From Streptomyces iconiensis (GTDB taxonomy: Bacteria > Actinomycetota > Actinomycetes > Streptomycetales > Streptomycetaceae): a stretch of 64,000 bases of DNA. Below are positions 1 through 10,600 of the stretch, piece by piece. Made by a program: the position numbers and the translations under genes. The stretch is taken from NCBI RefSeq assembly GCF_028657195.3, contig NZ_JANCPR020000038.1:1-64000 (forward strand), written 5' to 3'. Each line of letters starts with the position of its first letter. The stretch's first letter is position 1. Under the pieces are notes generated by a model. It saw nothing but the letters and a program-made list of their open reading frames with translations, ran no database searches and had not been told where the DNA came from.

Positions 1-114
1 ATGCCCTCATCGGCAAGGTGTCGCCGCCAACGAACACCCCGACCTCACCGGCATGCAACCGATCTTGTCGGCATGTTCAACGCCCAAAACCCGCCCGCGA
101 CATTGGCATCTTGA

Positions 115-423
115 ATGCCTCTCAACAACCCGGTCAAACGGCCCACCTGGACCGCGCGGTTCACCGGGCACACCCCGCAGCCGCTGATGACCGCCGTGGC
201 CTCCGCCGTCCTGGATTCCAGCCCGGTGCCACGTGAGGCGTACCGCGTCCCCGAGCGGCACCGTGCGCTCGTCACCCTCCAACCGGCCACGGCCGAACAC
301 TCCGCCCGCGCGGCGGCGGCCCAGGCCCGCAGCCGGCCTTCCGCCGTACGACCGCACGCAACTCAGAGTCCCCAGCCGCCCGCACCGGCCGTCACACCCC
401 CACGCCCCACCCGAAAGCGCTGA
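115..423 (+). pseudogene. DUF317 C-terminal fragment
   Basis: The first 35 or so codons (NPVKRPTWTARFTGHTP, then LMTAVASAVLDSSPV) match the second half of a DUF317 repeat, the same pattern seen in the intact gene that follows at 471. The usual N-terminal part of the repeat is absent, and bases 1-114 give no continuation in a consistent frame. After residue 45 the reading frame is low-complexity Ala/Pro/Arg sequence. I read it as the broken 3' part of a DUF317 gene. It could instead be the C-terminal exon of a gene that starts left of the window and has taken a frameshift. Confidence 0.45.
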
Positions 424-470
424 GCAGCGAGCCCGCCGCCAACCCAACGCTCTCCGTGAGGAGTTCCACC

Positions 471-1274
471 ATGCCCGACCCCGACACCACCGTGCACGTC
501 TCGCCCGTCTACCTCGCCGGGGAAGGCTCCGCCGAACCCGCGCTCCGCCCCCTCCTGGACGCGGGCTTCCGCCACGAGTACGACGCGCTCGGCAACGCCC
601 GCCTCACCTCTCCCGCACAACACCACCAGGTCGACTACATGCCGCGCGGGCTCACCCAGGTCCAGTGGAAGATCAGCGAAGGCCCCGACCGCTACACCCC
701 GCCCACCTGGCAAGCCACCTTCACCGACAACACACCGCCCGAAATCGTCGCCGCCTTCACCACCGCCCTCGCCCAGGACGCCAGCCCCTGGCCGGGCGGG
801 CGACGACCCAAGTCCGATGACGTGCTGCGTCCCCTGGCCGATGCCGGCTGGCGCCGCCACGAAAGCGCATGGGAGATCGCCTTCACCTCCCCCGACCACC
901 TCGCCAACATCAGCTTCGACACCATGCCCGGCCAGCCCCTCGATCCCGACTACGAGCCCTGGCTCCTCTCCGCAGGCCGCGACCTAGGCCACAGCTACGA
1001 CTGGTATGCCGCCTTCACCACCCACACCCCCACCCACCTGGTCACCGCCACCGCCGCCCGCCTCGCCGACCCGGCCCCCGTCCCGCGAACCGACGCCCAT
1101 CCCCTCCACCCAAGCGTGACGGTCACCGAAGCGCCTGCCCGCACGACCGCCTTCCGGGCGGCTGCCGCCCGCAGCCGCACCACCGCCCCCGCCGCACCGG
1201 GCCCCTCGGCGCCCACCACACCTTCTGCGGCAGCCAGCGCTCCGGCCAACTCCCAGCCCCGCCACCACAGGTGA
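471..1274 (+). CDS. DUF317 domain protein, two repeats
   Basis: A 267-aa protein with two DUF317-type repeats. Repeat one covers about residues 10-105 and ends WQATFTDNTPPEIVAAFTTAL. Repeat two covers about 115-205 and ends WYAAFTTHTPTHLVTATAA. The tail after 205 is Ala/Pro/Ser-rich and probably disordered. I chose ATG 471 over the in-frame ATG at 456 because GTGAGGAG lies just ahead of 471 at good spacing. DUF317 proteins are common in Streptomyces on plasmids, conjugative elements and chromosome arms; the molecular function is unknown. Family identification is confident, role is not. Confidence 0.8.
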   Translation: MPDPDTTVHVSPVYLAGEGSAEPALRPLLDAGFRHEYDALGNARLTSPAQHHQVDYMPRGLTQVQWKISEGPDRYTPPTWQATFTDNTPPEIVAAFTTALAQDASPWPGGRRPKSDDVLRPLADAGWRRHESAWEIAFTSPDHLANISFDTMPGQPLDPDYEPWLLSAGRDLGHSYDWYAAFTTHTPTHLVTATAARLADPAPVPRTDAHPLHPSVTVTEAPARTTAFRAAAARSRTTAPAAPGPSAPTTPSAAASAPANSQPRHHR

Positions 1275-1850
1275 CCGGATGCGCGAGCCGGGCCCCTCCG
1301 GTCACCGCCCGGCTGCGTCGCCCACCGACGAACCAGGCCAACCGACACAATTCGCTGGCCTGCAACAATAGAGCTCGTCGACGGTGATCGTTCCCCGGCT
1401 GATCAAGATCAATTCCCAGGGCGGCTGGCAGGTACGGGCGCGAGAGGCTTGCGGAGCCAGCCGGGTATCTGGTCCGATCGTTCTTCTCATAGCCGAAGGG
1501 GTCGGCGACCTCACTCTGCAGGGTGCGGGCTCCAGCAAGCGCTCGGACTGATGTTGCAGCAGCGCGCCCTCGCTGGTCGGTTGCGGTCCCGTCCTCGTGT
1601 GTCTACGGCCAGGTGTCGGGTAGCGCTGCACGATTGCTTGGGGCCTTGGCTCACGCTGTTGAAAGCCGTTTTCTCGTGGGGTGTGGCTCCTGTGGGGGGA
1701 TCGGACTGCCTCTCGTGGCTTTGGCGTCCTGGGAGGCTCATCGGTGAGTTGTCTGCGCGTCACGGCTGTCTTCTTGCGGGGGCGCTATCGGCGGTCTTGC
1801 CGCTCCGGACGGTCGCGCCACTGCGTGAGGAGGTGGGCGAATGCGATAGG
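1275..1850. other. No gene recognised
   Basis: About 575 bases downstream of the DUF317 gene. Open frames on both strands (for example 1302-1763 minus) have no ribosome binding site, no recognisable motif and low-complexity Arg/Pro/Ser composition. I see no convincing gene, RNA or repeat here. It may be debris around the neighbouring insertion sequence remnant. Confidence 0.5.
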
Positions 1851-2366
1851 TCAGAAGACGACGCCGACGATGCCAGCGTTCATGATGACCACGATTCTGG
1901 CGCCTGCGGTGTCGCTCAGGGTGGTCGTTGTCCAGGTTCCGTCGGCCGCCGACAGGCGCCAGTGCTCGCCCATCGGTGGCGTGGTCCGCCTGGTCACGTC
2001 GCCGTCACACGCCCCCGCCACGCCCGGTCTGGGCGGCTGTCTGGATTGACGGCCACCGGCCGCAGGCGTGCGGCGACCGTGCCGTGGTCTGCACCGGCGC
2101 GAAGGGTGCCTTGGGCTCATCGCCTGCGAAAAGAAGGGGCGTCTGCTTTCCTCGTCTGCCCTGGAGATCGGAGGCTTCGGCTTCCCCCACGGCGGCGAGT
2201 GCCAGCCGTTGCGCCAGCGCTTGCCGGTCCGCACGTTGATGCCCAGGATCCGGCACGCTGCGGCGCTGCTGTGTCCCTGACTCATGAGCTGGAGATATAC
2301 CTCCCGCTCACGCGTCACAGAACCCCGGCCCCCAGGGCCCCGATTCTCTCTGACCTCGAAGTCCAT
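1851..2366 (-). pseudogene. IS30-type transposase, truncated 5' remnant
   Basis: The protein begins MDFEVRENRGPGGRGSVTRE, followed by YLQLMSQGHSSAAACRILGI and NVRTGKRWRNG. This is the characteristic N-terminal helix-turn-helix of actinobacterial IS30-family transposases. Similarity stops after about 60 residues (near position 2180); the rest of the frame is unrelated Arg/Pro-rich sequence and the DDE catalytic domain is absent. It is therefore a decayed transposase start, not an active element. A GGGGTGTTGCG motif just upstream (about 2383) could be the old outer end, but no matching inner end is visible. Confidence 0.7.
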
Positions 2367-2762
2367 CGCACCCCTTGAGCTGGGGTGTTGCGACAGCCAC
2401 TAGAACTCAAGCAAGCCCGGGGCCTTCTTCGCTGCGACTGTGCGACGATGTGTTTTCTCCTGTCGGGTCACGCAGACGGAGTCTGTGGGCTGGTCGGCGG
2501 CCGTGCAGTGCAGTGCTCGCAAGGCCAAAGGAAGTCCGGCGGGCGGAACAGCCGTCTCTGGCAGGCGTTGGCTTCCGCTCTGCGGCACGGCCCCGATTCC
2601 TCGATTCCTTCTCCAGGGCCTCACCGCACTTTGAGCCCGGCCGCCGTCTGCTCACCGCCCGCGCCTGCCGACATGCCACCGACGCTTCGCCACGGACACC
2701 AGCACCCCAGCACACCTGCCAAAAGACTCACGTGACCAGGCCCTGCTGCAGGCTTTCTCCCC
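2367..2762. other. No gene recognised
   Basis: About 395 bases between the IS30 remnant and the beta-helix gene. Several short frames are open on both strands (for example 2375-2890 plus) but none has a ribosome binding site or domain-like sequence, and the frames disagree. I see nothing I can support here. Confidence 0.45.
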
Positions 2763-4301
2763 TCACCTCGACTGATCCGCTCCGATGTTGGGCGGGTCCG
2801 GAATATGGTTTCCGAAGTAGTCGTACGCGGTCCCGTCGTCCCCGCCTCCTTTCACGGACCCGGCCCCGCGTGCGGGTGAACCGCCCTTGAGGCGTACGTC
2901 GTCCGGGGCGGTCGGCTCGGCGGACCTGAGCAGCGGGTCGGCGCGGACGCCAGCGGGATCACGGGGCTGATCGGTGTGCCAGTAGAGGTTGTTGCGGTAG
3001 GTGCTGACGGTGTCGCGGATGGGGGAGTCCTGGCCGGCCGCACCCACGAACACGTTGTCCTCGAAAGTGACGCCGGTGCGGTTGTTGTCATTGCGGACGA
3101 GCGCGGTGTCGGACCGGTTGGTGACGACGGTGTTGCGGTAGACGCGCGTATCGGTGGAAGCGCCGCACACGATGGAGATCACGCCGTAGGACGAGGCCGT
3201 GTTCCGGTCGTTGATGCTGATGTTGTCGTGGACGCGATTGCCGTCGCTCACCATGTCCGCGGCGTTGCAGACGAGCAGGAATCCGCCCTCGTTGTCGTGG
3301 CTGTAGTTGTACCGGTAGACGTTGCGGTTATTGCCGCCGTCGATGTCGTATGCCATGGAGTCCATCGTTCCGTGGCCCCCGGTGACCTCGTTGTACTGAT
3401 ACAGGACGTCATCTGAGTCCCAGGCCCAGACGCCGGCGTTGTAGTCGGCCGACCGCATGTTGAATCCGTTGACGTAGTTGTGCTCGACGAGAGCGCCGCG
3501 CGACTTCTGCACGACGATGCCGTCGCCTCCGACGTCGTACACCTTGTTGTGCGTGAACACGACTCCGGTGGACTGCATGTGTTCGGTTCCGGCAGAGCCC
3601 TTCCCGCGCTTCCAGGTGGAGGAGGTGGCGATGCCGCTCCGGTCGACGTGGCGGACGGTGGAGTGGCTGACGCGCAGGTCGTCGAACCGGGTGGGGGTCT
3701 TGGACCCCTTCACGGTGAAGAGGATCCCTCCGCTCGGGTCCGGGTCCTTGAAGTCGGCCCCGTAGACGTCGTGGACATCGATGTCCTCGACGACGAAGTG
3801 GTGGGCGACGCCGTAGTCGGTGAGCTCGACGTAGAGGCCCGCGCGGCGGTCGGTTTTGGTGTCAGGGCCGGTGTTGGAAAGGTCGAGGTTGCGGATCTCC
3901 CACTGTTCGGTATTGGCGAGGAGAAGCGCGGCGCGGGCGCCCCCGCCATCGATGTGCGGCTTGCTCTCGCTCGTGCTCCCGTAGGCATCGATCTGGACGG
4001 GGGCCCCGTCCGCTCCCTTTCCCTTGGGCGCGAGCACGCCTTCGCACTCCGTACCCCGCTTGAGGAGGAGGCGCTCACCGGGGGCGTAGGTGTGGGCGCT
4101 GGCCTGGGCGAGGGTGCGCCAGGGGGCGGTGGGTGAGGTGCCGGTCGCGGTGTCGTCACCGTTCTGGCAGTCGAGGTAGTAGGTGGCGCCGGGGGCGGCG
4201 GTCGTCACGGGGGCGGCGGCTGCGGCCAGGACGGCGGCGAGCAGAAGGGCACGTACGAGCGTGGCCCGGAACGTAGCGCTGGGTCGTGCGTTGACATCCA
4301 C
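2763..4301 (-). CDS. Secreted right-handed parallel beta-helix protein
   Basis: A 512-aa protein with a Sec signal peptide (charged start, hydrophobic stretch about residues 15-35, likely cleavage after VTTAAP or nearby). The mature start ATYYLDCQNGDD, then PWRTLAQAS and YAPGERLLLKRG, is typical of pectate-lyase-like right-handed beta-helix proteins. Asn/Asp/Gly-rich rungs such as HNKVYDVGGDGIVV, EHNYVNGF and YRYNYSHDNEGGFLL fill residues 180-450. These folds usually bind or cleave polysaccharides; no catalytic lysine/aspartate set can be assigned by eye, so substrate is unknown. It lies 134 bp downstream of the DUF6603 operon on the same strand, but a weak hairpin and its own export signal suggest a separate unit. 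Confidence 0.8.
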   Translation of the reverse strand: MDVNARPSATFRATLVRALLLAAVLAAAAAPVTTAAPGATYYLDCQNGDDTATGTSPTAPWRTLAQASAHTYAPGERLLLKRGTECEGVLAPKGKGADGAPVQIDAYGSTSESKPHIDGGGARAALLLANTEQWEIRNLDLSNTGPDTKTDRRAGLYVELTDYGVAHHFVVEDIDVHDVYGADFKDPDPSGGILFTVKGSKTPTRFDDLRVSHSTVRHVDRSGIATSSTWKRGKGSAGTEHMQSTGVVFTHNKVYDVGGDGIVVQKSRGALVEHNYVNGFNMRSADYNAGVWAWDSDDVLYQYNEVTGGHGTMDSMAYDIDGGNNRNVYRYNYSHDNEGGFLLVCNAADMVSDGNRVHDNISINDRNTASSYGVISIVCGASTDTRVYRNTVVTNRSDTALVRNDNNRTGVTFEDNVFVGAAGQDSPIRDTVSTYRNNLYWHTDQPRDPAGVRADPLLRSAEPTAPDDVRLKGGSPARGAGSVKGGGDDGTAYDYFGNHIPDPPNIGADQSR

Positions 4302-4379
4302 GACGCGTTCTCCATCCTCGATTGTGCACTCGTCTGCTGCCGACGTCTGAAGGTATTCCGGTGGGAGTTCTAAGTATTC

Positions 4380-4398
4380 ACCTGTCCAAAGGGCAGGT
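4380..4398 (-). terminator. Weak hairpin after the DUF6603 operon
   Basis: ACCTGTCC and GGGCAGGT form an 8-bp stem with one wobble pair around an AAA loop, about 40 bases past the stop codon at 4436. There is no clear U-run. It is a possible factor-independent terminator between the operon and the beta-helix gene. Confidence 0.3.
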
Positions 4399-4435
4399 CT
4401 GCGCGCTTTGTGTCACCGTCGGCTCTGTCGATACC

Positions 4436-5479
4436 TCAGCTACCTTCGGCAATCAAGCCGACTCCGTTGAACATGTCCTCGCAATGGTCGCCAGGCAGAA
4501 ATTTGCTGCCGCTCCAGAGGATATCCACTTCTCCACCTCCGCGAAAATTGGCGAGGCGACAATGCAGATATGGCCATCCCGCCACTTCCTTGGTGGAAAG
4601 CTTAGTGTACAAAATGGACCCGGCCCCGGCCGCGACGAAATTGCTTTCAGTCGGTGGGTTCGCATCGAATCCCCGGTTCGCTAGCCCGTCAGCGAAAGCG
4701 ATGTTATGGAACATGCTCTTGAAGGAAAAGTAAGCGGCATAGTTGTCAAGGTACAGTGTCCCACCCTTCCCAACACCGTAACGGAGCCAGTATTCACGGG
4801 ATTCGGTTTTCGTTGGGTCGATGATGGTGCATTTTTCTGAATTCTCGTCGCCGGTGACGACGAGGTAGTGTCCGTCGGGGGTGAGATTGATATGGCGGGG
4901 GTTGGGGATGGTGTCCCATTGGGGGCGGTCGGCGAAGTAGTGTGGTTCGTGGGGCATGGGCTTGAGGTCTTTGGTGACGGCGGCGGCTTTGCCGTCGTAG
5001 CTTTGGACGATGGCGAAGGCGTGGGTTCCGTCGGCGGTGATGGTGAGGTCAATGATGGGCCTGCCGTGCGCTTCGAGGACTTCGTAGGGGGCGGGGTCGG
5101 AGGTGGTTTTGCGGGTCTTGCCGCTGGAGTCCAAGGGGAAGGTGTAAATGAATCCGTCACTGCCACCGGCATACAGGCGCTGGTCGACGTGGGAGGGCTG
5201 TCCGAAGCCGCCGGCGAGAGCCGCACACAGCAGGTTCACCCTCTTGTTGGTATTTAGTTGGGTCGTGGTGGGGCTCTTGGGGTTGCTGACATCGAACTCA
5301 TCGATGCTGGGGGTGCCGGTGGTGCGGTAGACCAGCGACCGGGGGGTATCCAGCAGGAGGCGGGCGTCGGACGTCACGCTGCCTCCTGTGCTGCTGGTGT
5401 GCCAGAACAGGGCGTTCGTGCTGGTGTCGATGGTCCGGATGCGGAACGGCGACGGCGTGTACATGGTGAGCTTGCTCAT
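4436..5479 (-). CDS. Uncharacterised propeller-like protein, operon gene 6
   Basis: A 347-aa protein, last gene of the DUF6603 operon. Start ATG 5479 is chosen because AAGGGA precedes it and the upstream gene stops 10 bases earlier; the longer frame to 5635 overlaps that gene. It has no signal peptide or membrane segment. Blade-like repeats occur: RLYAGGSDGFIYTFPLD, then DLTITADGTHAFAIVQSYDG, then HINLTPDGHYLVVTGDENS. They resemble WD40/YVTN-type beta-propeller strands, so a scaffold or sensor role is plausible. I do not recognise a catalytic motif. AT content is locally higher at the 3' end (4436-4800) than in neighbouring genes. Confidence 0.7.
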   Translation of the reverse strand: MSKLTMYTPSPFRIRTIDTSTNALFWHTSSTGGSVTSDARLLLDTPRSLVYRTTGTPSIDEFDVSNPKSPTTTQLNTNKRVNLLCAALAGGFGQPSHVDQRLYAGGSDGFIYTFPLDSSGKTRKTTSDPAPYEVLEAHGRPIIDLTITADGTHAFAIVQSYDGKAAAVTKDLKPMPHEPHYFADRPQWDTIPNPRHINLTPDGHYLVVTGDENSEKCTIIDPTKTESREYWLRYGVGKGGTLYLDNYAAYFSFKSMFHNIAFADGLANRGFDANPPTESNFVAAGAGSILYTKLSTKEVAGWPYLHCRLANFRGGGEVDILWSGSKFLPGDHCEDMFNGVGLIAEGS

Positions 5480-5489
5480 GGCGATTCCC

Positions 5490-6230
5490 TTAGCTGGTCT
5501 TGAGCTGGAAGGTGTCCCAGTCGGTTGCCCCGGTCTGTTCGTCTTCCTCGGCGTGCGGGGTGACGGTGTACCAGGTGTGGGCGCTGTCGAGGAGCATGAT
5601 GGTTTTGCTGTCGATGGCCATGGCGGTGCGGACATCGAGGGTGAGGGTCTTGGGTTCGGCGGTCAGGGGGCTGGTGCTGGTGTCGGTGTCGGTGAGCCAG
5701 TACTTGTTGCCGGCGAAGACGACGGCGAGGGCGCGGCTGGGTTCGATGAGTGAGGTGGCGGCGGTGAACTGCTGTGCTGCTGTGGGCAGGTCGGTGAGCA
5801 GGCTGCTGAGCGGCTGGTCGGGGCGAGGTTCGAGCTTGTACCAGCCGCTCTTGTTCTTCTCGTCCTGGGGGTCGTAGGGCTTGGCGTTCTTGTTGGGGGC
5901 CAGGACGGTGTGTCCGCTGGAGCCGTTCTGGATGAAGTAGGGCAGGTTGCGCTTCACGATGGCGGCGACTGTGGCCTTGTCCTTTGTCAGGTAGTCGCCG
6001 TAGCCCGACCACAGGGGGTTGACGGGGTGCGATTTGGGCCCGTAGTGGCTGGTGTCCCAGGTGGGGGTGGGGGTGGTGTTCTTCAGGGTGCGGATGTAGA
6101 CGGTGGCCTGGGTGGTGAGGAAGAAGGCTTGCCCGAGTTCGGCGTCTTGTGCGGGTGCGGTGTCGCGGAGGTGGGGGAGGTAGAAGGCGACGCTGACATC
6201 GGAGAGTCCGTCGGGCCCGGAGATGGTCAT
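5490..6230 (-). CDS. Uncharacterised protein, operon gene 5
   Basis: A 246-aa protein. ATG 6230 (MTISGPDGLSDVSVAF) is preferred to the upstream in-frame ATG at 6380 because the 50 intervening residues are Ala/Thr/Arg-rich and GAAAGG precedes 6230. There is no signal peptide or membrane helix. Short beta-strand-like segments recur (ATVYIRTLKN, ALAVVFAGNKYWLTDTDT, KTIMLLDSAHTWYTVTP), suggesting a propeller or hemopexin-like fold. It ends 10 bases before gene 6, so the two are almost certainly co-translated. Function unknown. Confidence 0.65.
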   Translation of the reverse strand: MTISGPDGLSDVSVAFYLPHLRDTAPAQDAELGQAFFLTTQATVYIRTLKNTTPTPTWDTSHYGPKSHPVNPLWSGYGDYLTKDKATVAAIVKRNLPYFIQNGSSGHTVLAPNKNAKPYDPQDEKNKSGWYKLEPRPDQPLSSLLTDLPTAAQQFTAATSLIEPSRALAVVFAGNKYWLTDTDTSTSPLTAEPKTLTLDVRTAMAIDSKTIMLLDSAHTWYTVTPHAEEDEQTGATDWDTFQLKTS

Positions 6231-6446
6231 AACGGGGGCCTTTCTGGGGCAGTCGGAAGGGAGGTGCATACGTGCGAGTTGCGGGCTGGAGGTGGTGGCT
6301 GTGGGCGCCGTTGATGGCTTTCGGGCGGCCCGGACAACGTTGCGCTGCGGCGGGTCTGGGGTATCTGCGGCTGCGGCCACCGGTGCTCATGAGCGCGTGA
6401 TCAGCCCTCGGCGCAATGGTTGCTGTCCGGGGCGGTCTGTGATGCG

Positions 6447-7640
6447 TCAGCCAGACGGGGTGATGCTGCCGGCGCCCAGGGGAATCCAGCGGATGCTGAC
6501 TCCTGAATTCCGTTCCGCTACCCCTCCGATGGTGAAGTAGTTGCCCGCCGCGACGAAGAATTCGGTGTAGTTCCAGTCTCCGGCGCTGCTGAGGGTGACC
6601 CGACGGGCTTCCAGGCCCTTGCCGGGAGGGTCGTTGAGGTCGGGCACGGACTTGTCCGAGGGGGCATCGTTGACCGTGAAAGTGATCTGTGCGGGCTTTC
6701 CGTTGCCTGTGAGGCTGGCGCATACGATGCCGTCAGTGTCAGGGGTGTAGGTCTTGAAGGCGTGCGGGTCTCCGCTCGTCTTCTTGATGTCGCCTACGAG
6801 CAGTTGGACTTGGCCCATGACTTTCGTGGTACCGGTGACGATGAGCGGACCGGTCTGGAAAGTGCCTCGGTTGACGAAGACCATGGTGCTCAGGGAACAG
6901 TGGACCTTCGTGTGGCCTGCGCTGTCGCCGACTTCGGCAGTGAGCCGGAAGAACGAGTGATTGTGCAGGGCTTCGGTGTCGGTGGTGAGGACGACTCCCT
7001 GGGAGCCGTCGGTGATCGTGCGGGTGCCTTCGTGGGCGTAGCCCTGCTCGTCGAAGCCGACCCAGTCCAGGTCGAGTTTGGCCGGCTTGTTCAGGTGCCA
7101 GCTCAGGTGGGTGGACTTTCCGTTGTCGACGAGTTGGGGTTTGGCCTCAAGGCTGTGGAACTCAAATCCGGGGGGCGCCTTGGTCAGCTCCCGGCGCACG
7201 GCGGCGTTTTTGTTGATGGCGACTTCGACCCAGGTGGTGCCGACCTTTTCGTTGATCTGCAGCTTGGAGAGTTTGATGCACAGCGGGTCGGCCGCGGTGA
7301 GGGTATTGTCCTTGTCCTTGTCCGCGCGGACCGTGAAGCTGCTCGTTTTCTTGTCCGGGCTCAGGGCCGGGAGGCTCGCTGTCCAGCGTGCGCTGCCGTG
7401 CAGCAGGCTGACGCTGCGCTGGAAGTCGTTCTTCTCGCCTCGTTCGGTCAGGTCCTCCGGGGTGTTTCCGCAGGGGATGGTGATGCGGATGCTGTCGCAC
7501 TGGGCGCTGGGGGTAGTGGGCATGACGCGGATTTCGATGTCGCCCGTGCTCAGGCCCGTGGCCTCTTTGGCTTGGAGCGGGTTGGGGGTCGTCGTGACGC
7601 CGATACTGAAGCCCGAATCGGACTGAACGAGTGTGTACAT
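6447..7640 (-). CDS. Uncharacterised all-beta protein, operon gene 4
   Basis: A 397-aa protein starting MYTLVQSDSGF at ATG 7640 (AGAAGG ahead). The longer frame to 8132 overlaps the preceding gene in another frame and is a shadow. The sequence is mostly beta-strand-like, with Ig- or sandwich-type segments (STHLSWHLNKPAKLDLDWV; HSFFRLTAEVGDSAGHTKV) and a C-terminal part rich in Gly and aromatic residues. No signal peptide, membrane segment or catalytic motif was recognised. It follows gene 3 by 38 bases. A 216-bp gap separates it from gene 5, room for an internal promoter. Confidence 0.65.
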   Translation of the reverse strand: MYTLVQSDSGFSIGVTTTPNPLQAKEATGLSTGDIEIRVMPTTPSAQCDSIRITIPCGNTPEDLTERGEKNDFQRSVSLLHGSARWTASLPALSPDKKTSSFTVRADKDKDNTLTAADPLCIKLSKLQINEKVGTTWVEVAINKNAAVRRELTKAPPGFEFHSLEAKPQLVDNGKSTHLSWHLNKPAKLDLDWVGFDEQGYAHEGTRTITDGSQGVVLTTDTEALHNHSFFRLTAEVGDSAGHTKVHCSLSTMVFVNRGTFQTGPLIVTGTTKVMGQVQLLVGDIKKTSGDPHAFKTYTPDTDGIVCASLTGNGKPAQITFTVNDAPSDKSVPDLNDPPGKGLEARRVTLSSAGDWNYTEFFVAAGNYFTIGGVAERNSGVSIRWIPLGAGSITPSG

Positions 7641-7678
7641 GTCGGCCTTCTGTCCTGGGCGGGGCGCTGTGCTGGGGG

Positions 7679-10600
7679 TCAGGAGGGAGGTGAGTGGCGG
7701 GTGAAGGCTTCCAGGAGCTGCAGGAAGCCGGCGCGGGCCTGAGCGGGGTCGGGCGGGAAGGCTGCGTCGGCGGTCGGGGGTGTGAGGTTGGGCCGGCTGC
7801 TCCACTGGGTGGCGGAGGCGCGCTGGGCCCATTGCCATTGCCCGGTGAAGGCGCTGGGCTTGGGCATGCGGATGGTGTTCTGGTCGGGGTCGGGCGGGGT
7901 GAGCAGGGGATCGGTGGAGAAGGGGATGCTCAGGGCGTCCAGACCGGTGCGCACGGCGAGCTCGGGGATGCGGTAGAACCCCGTCGGCAGGATGTCGGTG
8001 ACGGCGTGGAGCTTTTGCCAGGGGTCGACCAGGACGGTGACGAAGCGCCCGGTGGTCGCGGGCAGCGGACTGGCGACGCAGGGCACGGTCAGATCCGGAT
8101 CGTCGGCGGGCAGATGCTTCAGAACCGCGCACTCGGCAGGAACCGGGTGGGGGGTGCGCAGTTGGTCGTAGTGGTCATCGAGGAAGTAGCCGATGAGGCC
8201 GTCTTCGGTCAGGTCGGCGGCGCCCAGCCGCAGCGGCCACTGGGCGGTGAGGGTGTCGCTGGGGGTCGTGCCGGGGACAGCGGGGCCGGGCGGCGGGCCG
8301 TCGAGTTCGATGGCCAGACGCAGGCGGAGCAGGGCGAGGGGGCGGCCGGCCAGGAGGGCGAGAGCGGCGGTGTCCTGGTCGGTGCGGGAGGTGGTGGTCA
8401 GCCCGGCATCGATGAGGGTGATCAGGTCCTCAAGGGCGGTGGTACTCAGGCCGTCGAGGAAGGCGTGGACCTTGTCCAGGGTGGTGTTGCTGTCGAGGGT
8501 GCGGCCGGCGGGCAGGGGCAGGGTCAGGTGGGCGGCCTGGGCGGGGTCGGCGCCGTGGCGGTATTCGCTCAACGGCATGCCCGTGCCGGTGTACAGGACC
8601 AGGGAGTGGTCCAGGCGGTTGGGCAGGATCCAGCCGGCGAGGGTGGGCGCGATGTCAGGGACGTCCGGGGCGAGGTTGCGGTCGTCGTCGGGGTCGACGG
8701 CATCGATGCACAGGCGGGCCGGGTGGAGCAGCCGCGGGGGCAGTTGGACGACTTTGCTGCGGAAGGACGTCATGTCCTTGACGACTTTGTCCGAAGCGGG
8801 CGGGCTGTTGGTGTAGACCCTCGTCTGGTCCAGCATGAGGGAGGCGGTTTGGCCGAAGCGGTCGATGAGGGTGACTTCCTCCAGGTAGATCTGGCCGGCC
8901 CGGACGGGCTGGAAGCCGGAGCGGGCGGGATCGGCCGCGGGCTGGGGCAGGCGCACCGTACGGGCGGTGGAGGTGCCGGGCGTGGTCTCGGTCAACTGCT
9001 GGGCGACGGCCCGGTCGGTCTCGTCGGTGTTGTCGGGTGAGGGCAGGTAGTAGGGCATGGGGCTGCGCTGGAGGAACCAGGCGTTGAGGCCCTGCAGGCT
9101 CTGGGAGAGCATGTCGGAGCGGTTGGCGGTGTCGGAGAAGCGTCGGTAGGCGGGCGTGATGTCCTCGGAGCGGTTGCGGGCGATGTGGTCGGTCTTGCGG
9201 GAGGCGACGAATCCGGGCAGGGGAGTCAGGGAAAGGCGCCCGCCGAGGGTGCCGGGGGCGTGGTCGCCGCTGCCGTTCCAGGCGTAGTGCGTGCCGTTGA
9301 AGCTCCACAGCGGCTTGTGCTCGGTCGAGGTGTAGGGGATGGGGGCGCAGCGGCCCTTCCATTCCAGGAGCAGGGGGGACCAGGGCGGTTTCCAGGCCCG
9401 GGTGTGGGGGGAGAGGGCTTGGGCGGTGGGGTTGTGCTCGGGGGCGGTCAGCAGGTGCTGCAGGAGGCTGACGGCGTCCTGGTCGGGGACTGGGTGGTGG
9501 GCGGCCTGGTCGAGGGCGGTGAACTCGGCGAAGGCCTTGGCGGCGAGGCTGCGCAGATGTTCGGGCAACAGGTCGGTGTAGGGGGGATCGACGCGATCGG
9601 TGACGGGCAGGCCGGGCAGGACGGTGACCAGCTCATCGGGCAGGCGGCAAGACAGCGGGCCCTCGGGGACCAGGGGCTGGTCGATGCCGGGGCCCTGGAG
9701 GAGGATGGTCGGGTCTTGGGGGTGCTCGTAGGGGGCCGCGGGGGACGAGGTGAGCGAAAGGCCGGCGGCCTGGGCGGTCTGCTGCACGCTGGCCTGCTGG
9801 CGGGCGACGTCTTGGCGGAGCGTGGCGGCGGCGTCGCGCTGACGGGTGGCGTCCTCCAGAGCGTGTCGCAACTGCGCCTCCAGGGCCTTGGCGTTCTCGG
9901 TCTCGCCCTGGATCTGGCTGATGCCTTTCAGCCGCCAGAGGTCGGCCAGGCGCTGGCGGGCCTGGGCCAGCGCGGCGTCCGCTTGCCGTAGCTGTGCTTG
10001 CCGGTGGTTGAGGTCGGCCAGGTCATCGGTGCTGGGCGGCTGGGCGTCGGGGGTTTGGGTTGGGCCCGGGGTGCGCGGATCGGTCAGGGACCACTGCGGG
10101 CTGGTCGGCGCGGCGCCGAACCCGGCGGCGTGCTGGGCGAAGGCGGTCTTGACGGGCCCGTCGGGCGTGTTGAGGTATTCGCAGGTGCCAGCCAGCAGGG
10201 CGGCCAGGGCCTGGTGGCGGCGCTCGCCAGCGGTGCCGCGCTCGCCGGGTCCGGCCTTGGGGCTGTCGGTGGGAGGCAGCGCGCTCCACGCGTCATCGAC
10301 GTTGCTGCCGATGGCGATGTTCACGCTTGCGGCGCTGGGCCTGTTGACGGCCTCGCCGGCTCCCGATCCGTTCAGGGCCAAGACCGTGCCGTAGTAGACG
10401 GAGCCGGCCCCCGCGGCGTCAGGCTGCTGCAGCTTCCAGCGCAGGGATTCCAGCGCTTGCTTGGCGTCCTTGGCGCGGGCGGGGTCGTAGGCGGCGTTGG
10501 AGTACCAGCCCAGGACGCAGTAGCTGAGCGTCCACTTTTCGTCGGGGTTTTGCACGTTGTCGCTGGGCCAGTCCGCGCTGCTGTCGTGGAAGGACAGCAC

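Noticed and set aside
1449..2378. 309-aa plus-strand frame
   Set aside because: Overlaps the recognisable IS30 transposase start on the other strand and has no domain-like sequence.
4660..4690. GGTTCGCATCGAATCCCCGG as a tRNA T-arm
   Set aside because: No acceptor or anticodon stems around it, and it lies within the coding region of operon gene 6.
7694..9040. 448-aa Gly-rich plus-strand frame
   Set aside because: Antisense shadow of operon gene 3; low-complexity Gly/Val/Ala/Gln composition, no motif.
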